A stretch of DNA of 64,000 nt, from positions 186,001 through 250,000 of the forward strand of contig NZ_FRBP01000001.1 in NCBI RefSeq assembly GCF_900142645.1, given 5' to 3'. A program made the position numbers and the translations under genes. Shown piece after piece: positions 53,658 through 62,931 of the stretch (positions are counted from its first letter, which is position 1; every line of letters starts with the position of its first letter). The notes beneath the pieces were generated by a model, which saw nothing but the letters and a program-made list of their open reading frames with translations, was not told the origin of the DNA and did no database searches. The stretch comes from Eubacterium callanderi (GTDB lineage Bacteria > Bacillota > Clostridia > Eubacteriales > Eubacteriaceae).

Positions 53658-53675
53658 TTTGGTATAAATATTGCG
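53658..53675 (+). promoter_or_regulatory. Probable sigma-54 promoter of regulator 2
   Basis: TTTGGTAT, 5 bases, TTGCG with exact GG-GC spacing, 32 bases before the start codon. The -24 element is TGGTAT instead of TGGCAC, so it may be weaker. Confidence 0.7.
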
Positions 53676-53706
53676 TTAGTTATAGCAGTGAGATTGGAGT
53701 GATTTT

Positions 53707-55152
53707 ATGAAAAAAAACAAAAAATTTTATCTGGATCTTGATACCATTAAGATTTTTGAAAAGGTAGAGGATATTTCGATCAATATTCTTGACAGTGGCG
53801 GACGCTTTGTGGGCTTTTCTAAAGGCAGTGAGATTCTGGACGCAATGAAGCGGGAAGACGTTATCGGCAAGCACGTATTGGAGGTTTATAAATTTTACGA
53901 TGGCGAAGTATCGCCTGCATTAAGAGTACTGAAAAATGGCGAACCTTTAAAAGATTTTAATATCCGCTACATGAACGCCAACGGAAAGCACATTGACGCT
54001 GTCAGCTGCGTCTATCCGATTTTTGACAAAACAGGAAAAGAAATTGTTGGCTCCATGTGTATTTACAGAGACAAATCAGATTTTATCTATCTGTCTAAAA
54101 AACTGGAGCAATTAGAGGAAAAGCTTCGTAAACAGGAAAAAAAGAGTAACGGGACCCGCTATCAGATCTCAGATATTTCTGGTGTATCGGAAAGCATCCG
54201 TGACTGCACACAGCAGGCTGAGCTGGCCGCCAGCCTCTCTGCCCCAGTGCTGATTTATGGCGAAACAGGAACCGGGAAAGAGGTCTTTGCCCAGAGCATT
54301 CACAATGCCAGCAGCAGAAGCAGCGCGCCCTTTGTGGCCATCAACTGCTCTGCCATCCCGGAAGCTTTGCTTGAAAGTACACTCTTTGGCACAGTAAAAG
54401 GCGCCTACACAGGCGCCAGCGACACCAAAGGTCTTTTTGAAGCGGCGGAGAACGGAACTGTTTTTCTGGATGAGATTAATTCCATGGATCTGATGCTCCA
54501 GTCCAAAATTCTGCGTATCCTGGAAACCGGTACCTACAGGCGGGTGGGCAGCACAAAGGAGCTCACCACCAACGCCCAGATTATCAGCGCCATGAATGAG
54601 CACCCGCAAGCCGCCATTGAAAGGGGACGCGTCCGTTCCGACCTGTACTACCGGTTGGCCACCCTGACCATTGCCCTGCCGCCGCTCAGAGAACGTCGGG
54701 AGGATATCATCCCGCTGGCCCTTTCCTTTTTAAATTCTGAGTCAGCCGCCATGGGTAAAAAACTCTATGACTTTTCAAAAGACAGCCGGACTTTTCTTTT
54801 TAACTATGACTGGCCAGGCAATGTCCGCGAGCTCAAGCACGTCATCGTCCGTGCTATTTTACTTTCACCTTACAACAGTAATGTCATCACCTCAGATCTG
54901 CTGCCAATGGATCTGAAAAAAAGCACTGCTGGCCGCACTCTTTTGGATAATGAAGCCTGGAGTCCAGCCAGCTCTCATTCCCTTAAAAGCCTGACAGAGG
55001 CGTTTGAGCGAAAGGTGATCCTCCAGGCGCTAAGCACTCACAATTATAACATTACCAAAAGCGCCGAGTCCCTGGGTATGGTAAGACAGAGCCTCCAGTA
55101 CAAAATGCGGACTCTTGGCATAAAAAACAGCCGCTATCATTTTGAAGATTAA
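53707..55152 (+). CDS. PAS-domain sigma-54 enhancer-binding protein (regulator 2)
   Basis: 481 residues. An N-terminal PAS-type sensor (about 10-125; SINILDSGGRFVGFSKGSEIL), a coiled linker (LSKKLEQLEEKLRKQEKK), and an AAA+ domain with Walker A GETGTGKE, sigma-54 loop GAYTGA and Walker B GTVFLDEINS. The Fis-type helix-turn-helix at the end is NITKSAESLGMVRQSLQYKM. The RocR-like build suggests it senses a small ligand directly rather than by phosphorylation. It is flanked by BCCT 2 (divergent) and BCCT 3 (convergent), so it likely drives one or both. Nearly the same length and domain order as regulator 3. Confidence 0.93.
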   Translation: MKKNKKFYLDLDTIKIFEKVEDISINILDSGGRFVGFSKGSEILDAMKREDVIGKHVLEVYKFYDGEVSPALRVLKNGEPLKDFNIRYMNANGKHIDAVSCVYPIFDKTGKEIVGSMCIYRDKSDFIYLSKKLEQLEEKLRKQEKKSNGTRYQISDISGVSESIRDCTQQAELAASLSAPVLIYGETGTGKEVFAQSIHNASSRSSAPFVAINCSAIPEALLESTLFGTVKGAYTGASDTKGLFEAAENGTVFLDEINSMDLMLQSKILRILETGTYRRVGSTKELTTNAQIISAMNEHPQAAIERGRVRSDLYYRLATLTIALPPLRERREDIIPLALSFLNSESAAMGKKLYDFSKDSRTFLFNYDWPGNVRELKHVIVRAILLSPYNSNVITSDLLPMDLKKSTAGRTLLDNEAWSPASSHSLKSLTEAFERKVILQALSTHNYNITKSAESLGMVRQSLQYKMRTLGIKNSRYHFED

Positions 55153-55168
55153 AAAGAACACAAAAATA

Positions 55169-55191
55169 AAACAGCCTTTCGGCTGTTTTAT
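55169..55191. terminator. Terminator between regulator 2 and BCCT3
   Basis: AAAACAGCC-TTTC-GGCTGTTTT hairpin with A/T flanks, usable by both converging genes. Confidence 0.85.
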
Positions 55192-55260
55192 TTTTGCTTT
55201 GGAAGTTTTCGATGTATGTAATTTCCGGCGTGGTCATGTCACCGGTTATTACCTGAAGGA

Positions 55261-56910
55261 TTATTCTGAAGCAGGCTTTTTACCAAACCACTTCTTTTTA
55301 TTTTTTGCAGCTTCTGCATCTGCCGCGGCTTCAGCCTCGGCAGCTTTAATCTGGCGATCAAGATCGGCCGCATAGGTAACTTCATCCTGTTTATATTTGC
55401 CGGAAAGGAAGTACCTCAGGAAACCAATGACCATTAAGGCCTCAACAAACAACATTGGATAACCCGCGATTGTTTTTACAATTTTGATCCCATTGATGCC
55501 GCCAGTAACGACGAACAGAATAGATACGGCACCGATTAAAACACCCCAGAAAACCTTGATCGGAAGCGGCGCTTCTTTAATATCAGAGGTTTGATTCCTC
55601 AACGACATTTGAGAAATGGTCGATGTCATGGAATCGGCCAATGTAATAAAGGAGAGTGCCACCAGAACAAGCATAATCACTCGAATAATCATTGTGCCTG
55701 GCACAAATTCAAAGAGCTGCATCATGAAAGCTTCTGCACCGCTGGCATTATAGAATTCCATTAAGTCATAGATGCCAGTTAACTGAATATTGATGGCGAA
55801 TCCACCAAAAATACCAAACCAGATAACACCAAAGATAGATGGTAAGATAACATTGACAGTGATGAACTGGCGGATCGTACGGCCATAGGACATTTTTACC
55901 AGGAACAAACCTGTGATTGGCCCAAAGGACAGCCAGTCAACCATCCAGTATAAATCCCACCACTGCGGCCACATTGCTGAATCAGCAACAGCGGTTGTCA
56001 CTGGTTCTGTATAAGATGTTAAAGCAATAATATTATTAATATAATATCCAAATGATTCTACAGTAAGATTGCATATATACTGTATCGGCCCACAGACGAA
56101 CATAAAGATCATCAATGCGATAAAAATCCATGCATTTTTGTCAGACAGCCACTGGATTCCTTTGTCAAGTCCTGTAGCGCTTGAAATCGTATAAGAAACA
56201 ATAATAACAACCGCAATCGCAGTCCAAACCATTGGTCCAGGTGTAATGCCAAATACGAAATCAAGGCCTGCTCCGATCTGTAAGAGACCATAGCCTAAAG
56301 AACCCGCAACACCGCCGACGATGGCGAATAATACCACACCATCTAAGATATCGTTAGCTCTGTCACTCAGATTGTTCCCATTTTTCCAGTAAACGAGACC
56401 AGAACTGGAAGCATAGCTTTTTCCCATATTCCAGTAAGCGTAGCCACAGCAGATTGCTGCTACCGCATAGATGGAATATGGCTGGAATGCCCAGTGCTGG
56501 AAGCATTTTGCCATGGACCAGATAATGGCCGCATAGCTTCCCGGTTCAACACCCGCGGATGCAGGCGGTGTAAAGGAAATGGTCAGAGGTTCAACAGCCC
56601 CCCAGAATACGATTCCAGTACCGATACCGGCACACAGCGAGATCGCCCACCAGTTCCATGTGCTGTATTTTGGCTTGGCATTCGGTCCCCCAAACTTCGT
56701 GCTGCCAATTGGATGCACATATAAGAAAACAAGGAATCCCAAGAACAACAGGATACCAAGGGCTACTAGCCAACCACCGCTGTGCATGAGTTCCAAGAAA
56801 AAAGCGGTCATTGTGTCCGCAAAGTTCGGATCCGTAGCACCCAGGATCAAAACAGCGCCCATTAAAACAATAGGAATACCTACAGTTATCAGTCGGACTT
56901 TCTTAAACAT
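55261..56910 (-). CDS. BCCT-family betaine/carnitine-type transporter 3
   Basis: 549 residues, about 12 transmembrane helices. Seen: GIGTGIVFWGAVEPLTISF and YWMVDWLSFGPITGLFLVKMSYGRTIRQF. The loop LVKMSYGRTIRQFITVN is almost that of transporter 1 (LVKLAYGRTIREFVTVN). The C-terminus is rich in Ala and Glu, then Lys. It is alone behind its own sigma-54 promoter, while the divergent unit holds a racemase-like gene and two MttB homologues, so it probably imports their substrates. GAGGGAGAAGTATT precedes the ATG. Confidence 0.92.
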   Translation of the reverse strand: MFKKVRLITVGIPIVLMGAVLILGATDPNFADTMTAFFLELMHSGGWLVALGILLFLGFLVFLYVHPIGSTKFGGPNAKPKYSTWNWWAISLCAGIGTGIVFWGAVEPLTISFTPPASAGVEPGSYAAIIWSMAKCFQHWAFQPYSIYAVAAICCGYAYWNMGKSYASSSGLVYWKNGNNLSDRANDILDGVVLFAIVGGVAGSLGYGLLQIGAGLDFVFGITPGPMVWTAIAVVIIVSYTISSATGLDKGIQWLSDKNAWIFIALMIFMFVCGPIQYICNLTVESFGYYINNIIALTSYTEPVTTAVADSAMWPQWWDLYWMVDWLSFGPITGLFLVKMSYGRTIRQFITVNVILPSIFGVIWFGIFGGFAINIQLTGIYDLMEFYNASGAEAFMMQLFEFVPGTMIIRVIMLVLVALSFITLADSMTSTISQMSLRNQTSDIKEAPLPIKVFWGVLIGAVSILFVVTGGINGIKIVKTIAGYPMLFVEALMVIGFLRYFLSGKYKQDEVTYAADLDRQIKAAEAEAAADAEAAKNKKKWFGKKPASE

Positions 56911-57101
56911 AATACTTCTCCCTCTTTTTTAGATTTTCGAATACGATAAGCCTTGCCGCAGGCCAGCCTATTACCCATACTATATTGATGGTAACCTTTT
57001 AAACTTCCATTGACAATCGAGTGTTTTGCACCCTATACTATGGGAACAGGCTGGTTTTGGGAAAAGCCTATCATTTAGCGAATGACTATGCAATTATATA
57101 T

Positions 57102-57118
57102 TGCAAGGTTCGTGCCAA
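57102..57118 (-). promoter_or_regulatory. Sigma-54 promoter of BCCT3
   Basis: Minus strand TTGGCAC, 5 bases, TTGCA, with correct spacing. Confidence 0.9.
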
Positions 57119-57191
57119 TTCGTAAATCCTATTTTTTATCCTATTTAAGCTAAATTAAAGGGTATTTCGTGAAAACGGCTTCTTTCTGTGG

Positions 57192-57296
57192 TGCAAATTT
57201 TTATGCACTCCTTTTTTGCAATGCTTTTCAAACCCTTTATTTAACCAAGTTTCAAACGATATTGTCATCATTTTTTGCATGTAATCTTTTTTTGCG
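57192..57296. promoter_or_regulatory. Candidate enhancer sites between BCCT3 and racemase-MttB4-MttB5
   Basis: TGCAAATTTTTATGCA at 57192-57207 and TGCATGTAATC-TTTTTTTGCG at 57276-57296. They are positioned 85-240 bases upstream of both divergent sigma-54 promoters. The 600-base gap (56911-57519) has no ORF. Confidence 0.65.
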
Positions 57297-57440
57297 TTTT
57301 TGTAACCGTTTCTTTCTTCAAAAACTTTGAATTTTTTTAGGAATTTTTAATTTTTTTTATTTCTTCCTTTTAATAAGCAAGTTCTTTTGCAAAGGCATGC
57401 TTAAAAATCTTTTCTAAATTCCCGATGCATATAGACGAAT

Positions 57441-57457
57441 TTGGCACAAAGCTTGCA
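57441..57457 (+). promoter_or_regulatory. Sigma-54 promoter of the racemase-MttB4-MttB5 unit
   Basis: TTGGCAC, 5 bases, TTGCA with correct spacing, 63 bases before the start codon. Confidence 0.92.
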
Positions 57458-57519
57458 TTAAATAACAGCAACAAGTAAACAGGCAAACATCAACATTTAA
57501 ATTCAGGGAGGAATAAAAA

Positions 57520-58299
57520 ATGCAAAGAGATTTAGCCATCAATTACATGACCACACGGAAAAATCATACCTGCTATGGTATGGGTATTGGTATTATGGTA
57601 CTGGACGACGCTTATCCAGGATTCCCGGGAGACGTCCGCAACGCAAGCGCCTGGGGTTTTCCAATCCAGTATGAAATTGCCAAGGGTGTTGACAACTACA
57701 CACTCGTCTGGGAACAGGATAAGACGCCTTGCCGCGAACCCATTGTACAGGCTGCTAAAAACCTTGAAAGAATGGGCTGCCGCGCTGTCGCAGCTGAATG
57801 CGGATACTTCGCGTATTTCCAGCAGGACGTTGCTGCTGCAGTAGATATTCCGGTCTTTATGTCAAGCCTGCTCCAGGTACCTTTCATCCAACAGCTGATC
57901 GGACCGAAAAACGCGGTTGGCATCATCTGTGCCCAGAAACGTTTCTTAACCGATACTCACCTCGAAAAGGTTGGCATTGACCTGAACAGCAATTTCCACA
58001 TCGCAGGGGCTCAGGACGAATATGGCTGCCCGCAGTTCGATACTCTCTGGGATCATGAAAAACGTCCTGAAATTCCAGAAAGCTACTATGATGAATCTGA
58101 AAAGGACATGATCCGCATCGCCAAGGAATTCATCGCAAAACACCCTGACATCAAGGCCATTATGTTAGAATGTACTGGTATGCAGCCCTTCGCGAGAGCC
58201 ATCCAGCGTGAAGTGGACCTGCCGGTATTCTCCTGGGGAACGCTGCTTGACTATGCATGGTCCTGCGTTGCCCACCGCGATTACTACGGACATATTTAA
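57520..58299 (+). CDS. Aspartate/glutamate racemase-superfamily protein
   Basis: 259 residues of the cofactor-independent Asp/Glu/hydantoin racemase fold. Two cysteines in the expected half-site positions are seen: AAECGYF (about residue 92) and LECTGM (about 221), so two-base racemisation is chemically possible. It heads a sigma-54-driven unit with two MttB homologues. One idea is that it interconverts stereoisomers of a chiral betaine or its demethylated product, for example D/L-carnitine-like or D/L-proline-betaine-like substrates, so both forms can be used; this is inference. CAGGGAGGAATAAAAA precedes the ATG. Confidence 0.8.
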   Translation: MQRDLAINYMTTRKNHTCYGMGIGIMVLDDAYPGFPGDVRNASAWGFPIQYEIAKGVDNYTLVWEQDKTPCREPIVQAAKNLERMGCRAVAAECGYFAYFQQDVAAAVDIPVFMSSLLQVPFIQQLIGPKNAVGIICAQKRFLTDTHLEKVGIDLNSNFHIAGAQDEYGCPQFDTLWDHEKRPEIPESYYDESEKDMIRIAKEFIAKHPDIKAIMLECTGMQPFARAIQREVDLPVFSWGTLLDYAWSCVAHRDYYGHI

Positions 58300-58312
58300 T
58301 TCAATATATGTC

Positions 58313-58415
58313 AGCAATTAATGGTTTGTGCGGGAGTTCTCTACGGGCTCCCCACAATCTGATTAATTGCTGTATTTAATGCCTTCTGTTAAACGGATTA
58401 AAACCATTAATTGCT
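58313..58415 (+). promoter_or_regulatory. Intercistronic RNA element with three complementary repeats
   Basis: AGCAATTAAT (58313-58322) can pair with ATTAATTGCT at 58362-58371 (closing a long hairpin with inner GGGAG/CTCCC) or with an identical copy at 58406-58415, next to the ribosome site of MttB4. The two pairings exclude each other. Confidence 0.6.
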
Positions 58416-58433
58416 ATGAAAAGAGGAAAACAT

Positions 58434-59864
58434 ATGAAATCTTATGAAAAATATATTTCAAAAGAGGATGTTCAGAAAATACACGAGACTTCTTTAAAAG
58501 TACTGGCTGAAGTTGGCGTGATCTTTGAGCATCCGGAAATTATTGAACTGTTTAAAAGTCACGGCGCCCGCGTGGACGGCAACACCGTTTATATGGATGA
58601 AAAGCTGGTGATGGACGCCCTGTCCACCGCACCTGCATCCTTTACGGTCGAAAATTCCAAAGGCAATCATACCTTTGGCGGTGGCGCCCGCGTGCTTATG
58701 CCGGCTGTGGGCAGCATCTACCGTCTGGAATCCGGCAAAATCCATAAGATGACCAACGACGAAACTGTTGATCTTTTTAAAATTTCCGATACCAGTGATG
58801 TCATTGACTGTAACTACTTCAATGTTTTCCTGGAAGATAAACAGCTGTCCATGGAAGAACGGATCTACAGCCCCGTTGCCATGGTTTTAAAATATTCCCA
58901 TAAAACAGGGCTTCACCTTATGCCAAATACCTTTCCAATCCAGGGCGATATCCGCGAACCTTTCAAAAAAGGACTTGAACTGATCAACCAGTTTGAAGGC
59001 CGCGCAGATGTTTACAATAATATCGTACATGTCAATTCTTTGTCCCCCCTTTGTTTTGACCACGATCCACTTGTAAAATTCCTGGTTGGGGCTGAAATGA
59101 ACCAGCCGCTGTGGTTCTCACCATGTGCCATGCCGGTTCTCACAGGACCGCCGTCCGTTGCTGGTCTTCTGGCAATGTCCAACGCTGAAGTTGTTGCTGG
59201 TATGGTCATGGCACAGCTGGCCCGACCAGGCATTCCTGTCGTATATGGACAGACCTCTGCGTCTACCAATTTAAGGGAAATTCAGCTCTCCATCGGCGCG
59301 CCGGAAACCGCTCTGATTTCCTATGCGACTGCTGGCCTGGCTGATTTCTACAATGTACCTTTCCGTACTGGCGGCGGCCTGAGTGACGCCAAGGATTTCG
59401 ACGCCCAGACTGGCTACGAATCCGACATGATGATCCGCTCTACCTTAGATGCTGGCCCTGACCTCGTACTGCATTCCTGCGGTATCCTGGGCAGCTTCAA
59501 CATCACCAGCTTTGAAAAATTCTTAATGGACGAAGATGTCTACCGCATGAACAGACGCCTGCTGTCCGGCATTGAAGTCACTGAGGACACGCTCTGCTTC
59601 GATACCATCAAAAAGGTCGGTCCAAGAGGCAACTATCTCCAGGGCCGTACACCGAAGATGTTCCGCAAAGAATTTTTTGCACCCAAATACTTCAATAAAG
59701 AAGACCCGAACCAGTGGCAGCAGAATGGCAACAAGCCGGTTGTCGACACCCTTACACAGGCTGTTAATGAACGTCTTGAATCTTACTGCCCACCGGAAAT
59801 TACCAAAGAACAGGAAGATATGCTCAACCCGTATATCCCTGAAAAATACAGAGACCACATCTAA
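58434..59864 (+). CDS. MttB-superfamily (non-pyrrolysine) methyltransferase 4
   Basis: 476 residues, no in-frame amber codon. Seen: KIHETSLKVLAEVGVIFEHPE, LMPAVGSIYRLESGKI, VNSLSPLCFDHDPLVK, VVYGQTSASTNLREIQLSIG, TGGGLSDAKDFDAQTG and GPRGNYLQGRTPK. By the SDAK-xxDxQTG loop it groups with homologues 2 and 3. The ATG at 58434 is preceded by AAGAGGAAAACAT; the ATG at 58416 lies inside that site and is rejected. It is followed 27 bases later by homologue 5 of the other subgroup, so one transcript yields two different methyltransferases. It has no dedicated corrinoid gene. Substrate unknown. Confidence 0.9.
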   Translation: MKSYEKYISKEDVQKIHETSLKVLAEVGVIFEHPEIIELFKSHGARVDGNTVYMDEKLVMDALSTAPASFTVENSKGNHTFGGGARVLMPAVGSIYRLESGKIHKMTNDETVDLFKISDTSDVIDCNYFNVFLEDKQLSMEERIYSPVAMVLKYSHKTGLHLMPNTFPIQGDIREPFKKGLELINQFEGRADVYNNIVHVNSLSPLCFDHDPLVKFLVGAEMNQPLWFSPCAMPVLTGPPSVAGLLAMSNAEVVAGMVMAQLARPGIPVVYGQTSASTNLREIQLSIGAPETALISYATAGLADFYNVPFRTGGGLSDAKDFDAQTGYESDMMIRSTLDAGPDLVLHSCGILGSFNITSFEKFLMDEDVYRMNRRLLSGIEVTEDTLCFDTIKKVGPRGNYLQGRTPKMFRKEFFAPKYFNKEDPNQWQQNGNKPVVDTLTQAVNERLESYCPPEITKEQEDMLNPYIPEKYRDHI

Positions 59865-59891
59865 ACTTTCGTTTTACAGGAGGAGAATAAA

Positions 59892-61307
59892 ATGGAAACC
59901 ACAAAAAGAAATATTGATTTTGGCGTTTTAAATAAAGAAAAAATTGAGACCATTCATGAAAAGAGCTTAGAGCTTCTCGCAGATTTTGGCATGCGCGTCG
60001 CTGGTGACCGCACACTGGAAGCCTTAAAAGCATACGGCTGCGAAGTAGACGGCAACATGGTTAAATTCCCAAAAGCAGTTGTTGAAAAAGCACTGAATAC
60101 CATTCCGAAAGAATTAACCTTATACAACCGTGACGGAAGCCCGAGCATGGTCATCAACAGCAAAAACAACGTTTATTTCGGCACGCACTCCGATCAGCTT
60201 GAATATCTGGACTACAAGACAAACAAGGCCCGCACTTTCATGAAGGCTGATACCAAAACCATGTGTACCCTTGCCAGCGCACTGGAAAACATCAGCTTTG
60301 TCTTATCCGTTGGTATGAGCGGCGACGTTGATCCCGCTGTTCAGTCTCAGGTAACCTTCATCGAGACTGTTAAAAACTTTGACAAAACCATCAACTTCTC
60401 AACCAATGATATCGAGTCCTTACAGGAAATCATTGACATCGCGGCTGTTGTAGCCGGCGGCCACAAGGAACTGGCTGAAAAACCATTCATTTTTAACTAT
60501 TGCGAGCCCATCCCACCGATGACCCATCCCGTCGAAAGTACTGAAAAACTCTTTATCAGCGCGTCCAATAAGATTCCGGTTGTTTACATGCCTTACTGCA
60601 TGATGGGCGGTACAGCCCCAATCACCATCGCCGGCGCCCTGACACAGAACAATGCTGAAATCCTCGCTGGTGTTGTCATCACGCAGGCTGTTAACGAGGG
60701 CGCTCCGCTGATTTACGGCTCTATGCCAACTGTCTTTGACATGAAAACAACGGTTGGCTCCTACGGCGCACCGGAATTTCACCTGTCTGTGGCTGCCGCC
60801 TCCGAACTGGCAGACTACTACCAGCTGCCATTCTTCGGTACAGCCGGCTGTTCTGACGCCAAAACCGTTGATCCGCAGTCTGTATCTGAAATCCAGATGG
60901 AACTCTTCTCTACCATCCTGAGTAAAGCCAATATTGTTCACGATATCGGTGTTCTGGATCACTGCAACAGCGTCGCCCCTGCCATGGTTGTTCTGGCCAA
61001 TGAAATGATCAATCAGCTCAGCGCTTACTCTAAGGGGGTTGAAGTCAACGACGAAACACTGGCCATGGACGTTATCAAACAGGTCGGCCACGGCGGACAT
61101 TACCTCAACGAAATGCACACCCTCTCGAACTTCAGAAGCGTATGGTATCCGGAATTCTATGACCGCAAGATGGTTAACCCGGATGAATCTGAAATCATGA
61201 GCCAGGTTACTGAAAAGATCGACAACATTCTGGCAACACACGAAGTACCCGCTCTGGAACCAGATGTCTTAAAACAAATCGAAGAAATCGAAAAGAAATA
61301 CATCTAA
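59892..61307 (+). CDS. MttB-superfamily (non-pyrrolysine) methyltransferase 5
   Basis: 471 residues, no in-frame amber codon. Seen: TIHEKSLELLADFGMRVAGDRT, YFGTHSDQLEYLDYKTNKA, NYCEPIPPMTHPVESTEK, LIYGSMPTVFDMKTTVGSYGAPE, GTAGCSDAKTVDPQS and GHGGHYLNEMHT. It resembles homologue 1 (AGCSD, HDIG versus HDVG, C-terminal LSNF versus TFEKF region) more than its neighbour homologue 4. The tandem pair may demethylate two steps of one compound or two related compounds. AGGAGGAGAATAAA gives it the best ribosome site in the unit. Confidence 0.9.
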   Translation: METTKRNIDFGVLNKEKIETIHEKSLELLADFGMRVAGDRTLEALKAYGCEVDGNMVKFPKAVVEKALNTIPKELTLYNRDGSPSMVINSKNNVYFGTHSDQLEYLDYKTNKARTFMKADTKTMCTLASALENISFVLSVGMSGDVDPAVQSQVTFIETVKNFDKTINFSTNDIESLQEIIDIAAVVAGGHKELAEKPFIFNYCEPIPPMTHPVESTEKLFISASNKIPVVYMPYCMMGGTAPITIAGALTQNNAEILAGVVITQAVNEGAPLIYGSMPTVFDMKTTVGSYGAPEFHLSVAAASELADYYQLPFFGTAGCSDAKTVDPQSVSEIQMELFSTILSKANIVHDIGVLDHCNSVAPAMVVLANEMINQLSAYSKGVEVNDETLAMDVIKQVGHGGHYLNEMHTLSNFRSVWYPEFYDRKMVNPDESEIMSQVTEKIDNILATHEVPALEPDVLKQIEEIEKKYI

Positions 61308-61336
61308 TCCCCTTATTAATAACATGTTTGAATTTT

Positions 61337-61374
61337 GGGCAGTCTCATTTTGGGCTGCCCTCTACCCATTTTTT
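61337..61374 (+). terminator. Terminator after MttB5
   Basis: GGGCAG and CTGCCC pair with a 12-base loop; T residues follow at 61370-61374. The distance between stem and T run makes it less than ideal. Confidence 0.55.
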
Positions 61375-61427
61375 GTAATATGTGCTATTCTTAATATAGA
61401 ACAGTTAATCGTTGGAGGTACGAGCGT

Positions 61428-62873
61428 TTGAAAATCAAGAAAGACACGATTGAAGAAGCATTGGAACGAGAGAGTCTTCCCGTAAAGGCCATCGAACGCA
61501 TTGAGGACGTCTGTATACACGTCGTTGACAATACAGGCAAAATCGTCTGCTATTCCAAGGGCTGCGAAAAGATCGAAAACATGAAGCATGAGGATGTTAT
61601 CGGTAAAGATTCCCACACGCTCTATAATTATGTTGAAAACGAATCCATGCAGGATTATGTCTTAAAAACCGGAAAAAAAGTTCAGGATGTCCATGTCAAG
61701 TATGAATCCCCCTCTGGCAAGCTGGCCGATGTCATCAGCAGCACCTATCCAATCTTTTCAGCCGACGGCCAGAAAAACGTGGAGGCTGCCATCTGCATTT
61801 ACCGGGATATCTCAGACTATATGCACATGGCAAAAACCATTGACAAGCTGCAAAACGACCTGAAAAACCAGCAGCTTAAGGACAATGGTACGCAGTTTAC
61901 CTTTAAGGACGTGGTCGGCTCCAGTGTAGCGACACTGGAATGTGTGCGTCAGGGCAAAATTGCTGCCCAGACCAATGCCCCCATCCTTCTCGCTGGCCCC
62001 ACCGGTACCGGGAAGGAAGTCTTTGCCCAGAGTATCCACAATGACAGCAGCCGCGCCCACAATCCATTTGTGGCCATCAACTGCTCTGCCATTCCTGAAA
62101 ACCTTCTGGAAAGTACCCTTTTCGGCACTGTCAAGGGCTCCTTTACCGGCGCGGTGGACGCTAAGGGTCTTCTGGAAACCGCCCGGGGCGGCACGCTGTT
62201 TCTGGATGAAATCAACTCCATGAACATGACCCTTCAGTCCAAGCTGCTTCGCGTGCTCGAAACCAAACGCTACAGAAAGGTTGGCGGCAACAAAGAGCTG
62301 GACATGGATGTCCGGGTTCTCAGCGCCTTAAACCAGGACCCGTTGGAGGCCGTGGATGAGGGGCGCCTCCGCTCTGACCTCTACTACCGGCTTGCTGTCT
62401 TTTCCATTACGCTTCCCAGCCTCAGTGAACGTCGCTCAGACATTATGGAGCTGGTGCAGTCCTTCCTCTCCTCCGAAGCAGTGGCCATGGGCAAAAGCCT
62501 TTACCAGGTCTCTGACGAGGCCGCAGATATACTTCTCGGCCATGACTGGCCCGGAAACATCCGCGAGCTCAAGCACACAGTCACTCATGCCATCTACATG
62601 GCCCAGTATCAGGACACAGTGCTGACAACAGATTTGCTGCCGTCATACATTAAAAAAAACCATACAGAAAAGAAACTCCATGACAAGTTTCTGGCTGACC
62701 GAGAAAATGACTCTGACCTGAAGTCAACCCTCAACCGCATCGAAAAGCAGATTCTAAATGAAGTGCTGATAAACAACGACTTTAATATCAGCAAGAGCGC
62801 CAAGGAACTGGGCATTTCAAGGCAGAACCTTCAGTATAAGCTAAAAGTCTACCAGATCAAACAAAACGGCTGA
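61428..62873 (+). CDS. PAS-domain sigma-54 enhancer-binding protein (regulator 3)
   Basis: 481 residues. An N-terminal PAS-type sensor (DVCIHVVDNTGKIVCYSKGCEKIE), coiled linker (MAKTIDKLQNDLKNQQLK), an AAA+ domain with Walker A GPTGTGKE, sigma-54 loop GSFTGA and Walker B GTLFLDEINS, and a C-terminal Fis-type helix-turn-helix NISKSAKELGISRQNLQYKL. Its DNA-recognition helix differs from that of regulator 2 at only a few positions, so the two may bind related sites. It follows the racemase-MttB4-MttB5 unit and probably controls it. The start is TTG at 61428, nine bases after GGAGG. Confidence 0.92.
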   Translation: MKIKKDTIEEALERESLPVKAIERIEDVCIHVVDNTGKIVCYSKGCEKIENMKHEDVIGKDSHTLYNYVENESMQDYVLKTGKKVQDVHVKYESPSGKLADVISSTYPIFSADGQKNVEAAICIYRDISDYMHMAKTIDKLQNDLKNQQLKDNGTQFTFKDVVGSSVATLECVRQGKIAAQTNAPILLAGPTGTGKEVFAQSIHNDSSRAHNPFVAINCSAIPENLLESTLFGTVKGSFTGAVDAKGLLETARGGTLFLDEINSMNMTLQSKLLRVLETKRYRKVGGNKELDMDVRVLSALNQDPLEAVDEGRLRSDLYYRLAVFSITLPSLSERRSDIMELVQSFLSSEAVAMGKSLYQVSDEAADILLGHDWPGNIRELKHTVTHAIYMAQYQDTVLTTDLLPSYIKKNHTEKKLHDKFLADRENDSDLKSTLNRIEKQILNEVLINNDFNISKSAKELGISRQNLQYKLKVYQIKQNG

Positions 62874-62889
62874 AAATAGCCTTTAACCT

Positions 62890-62931
62890 AAAATAAGAGG
62901 TATACGCTGCTTTAACGTATACCTCTTATTA
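62890..62931. terminator. Bidirectional terminator with ATACGCT-N5-AACGTAT core
   Basis: AATAAGAGGTATACG and CGTATACCTCTTATT form a perfect long stem after regulator 3, also facing the converging hydrolase gene. Confidence 0.85.

Noticed and set aside
60420-61241. A 273-codon open frame on the minus strand
   Set aside because: It is antisense to MttB homologue 5, with composition typical of a shadow frame and no ribosome site.
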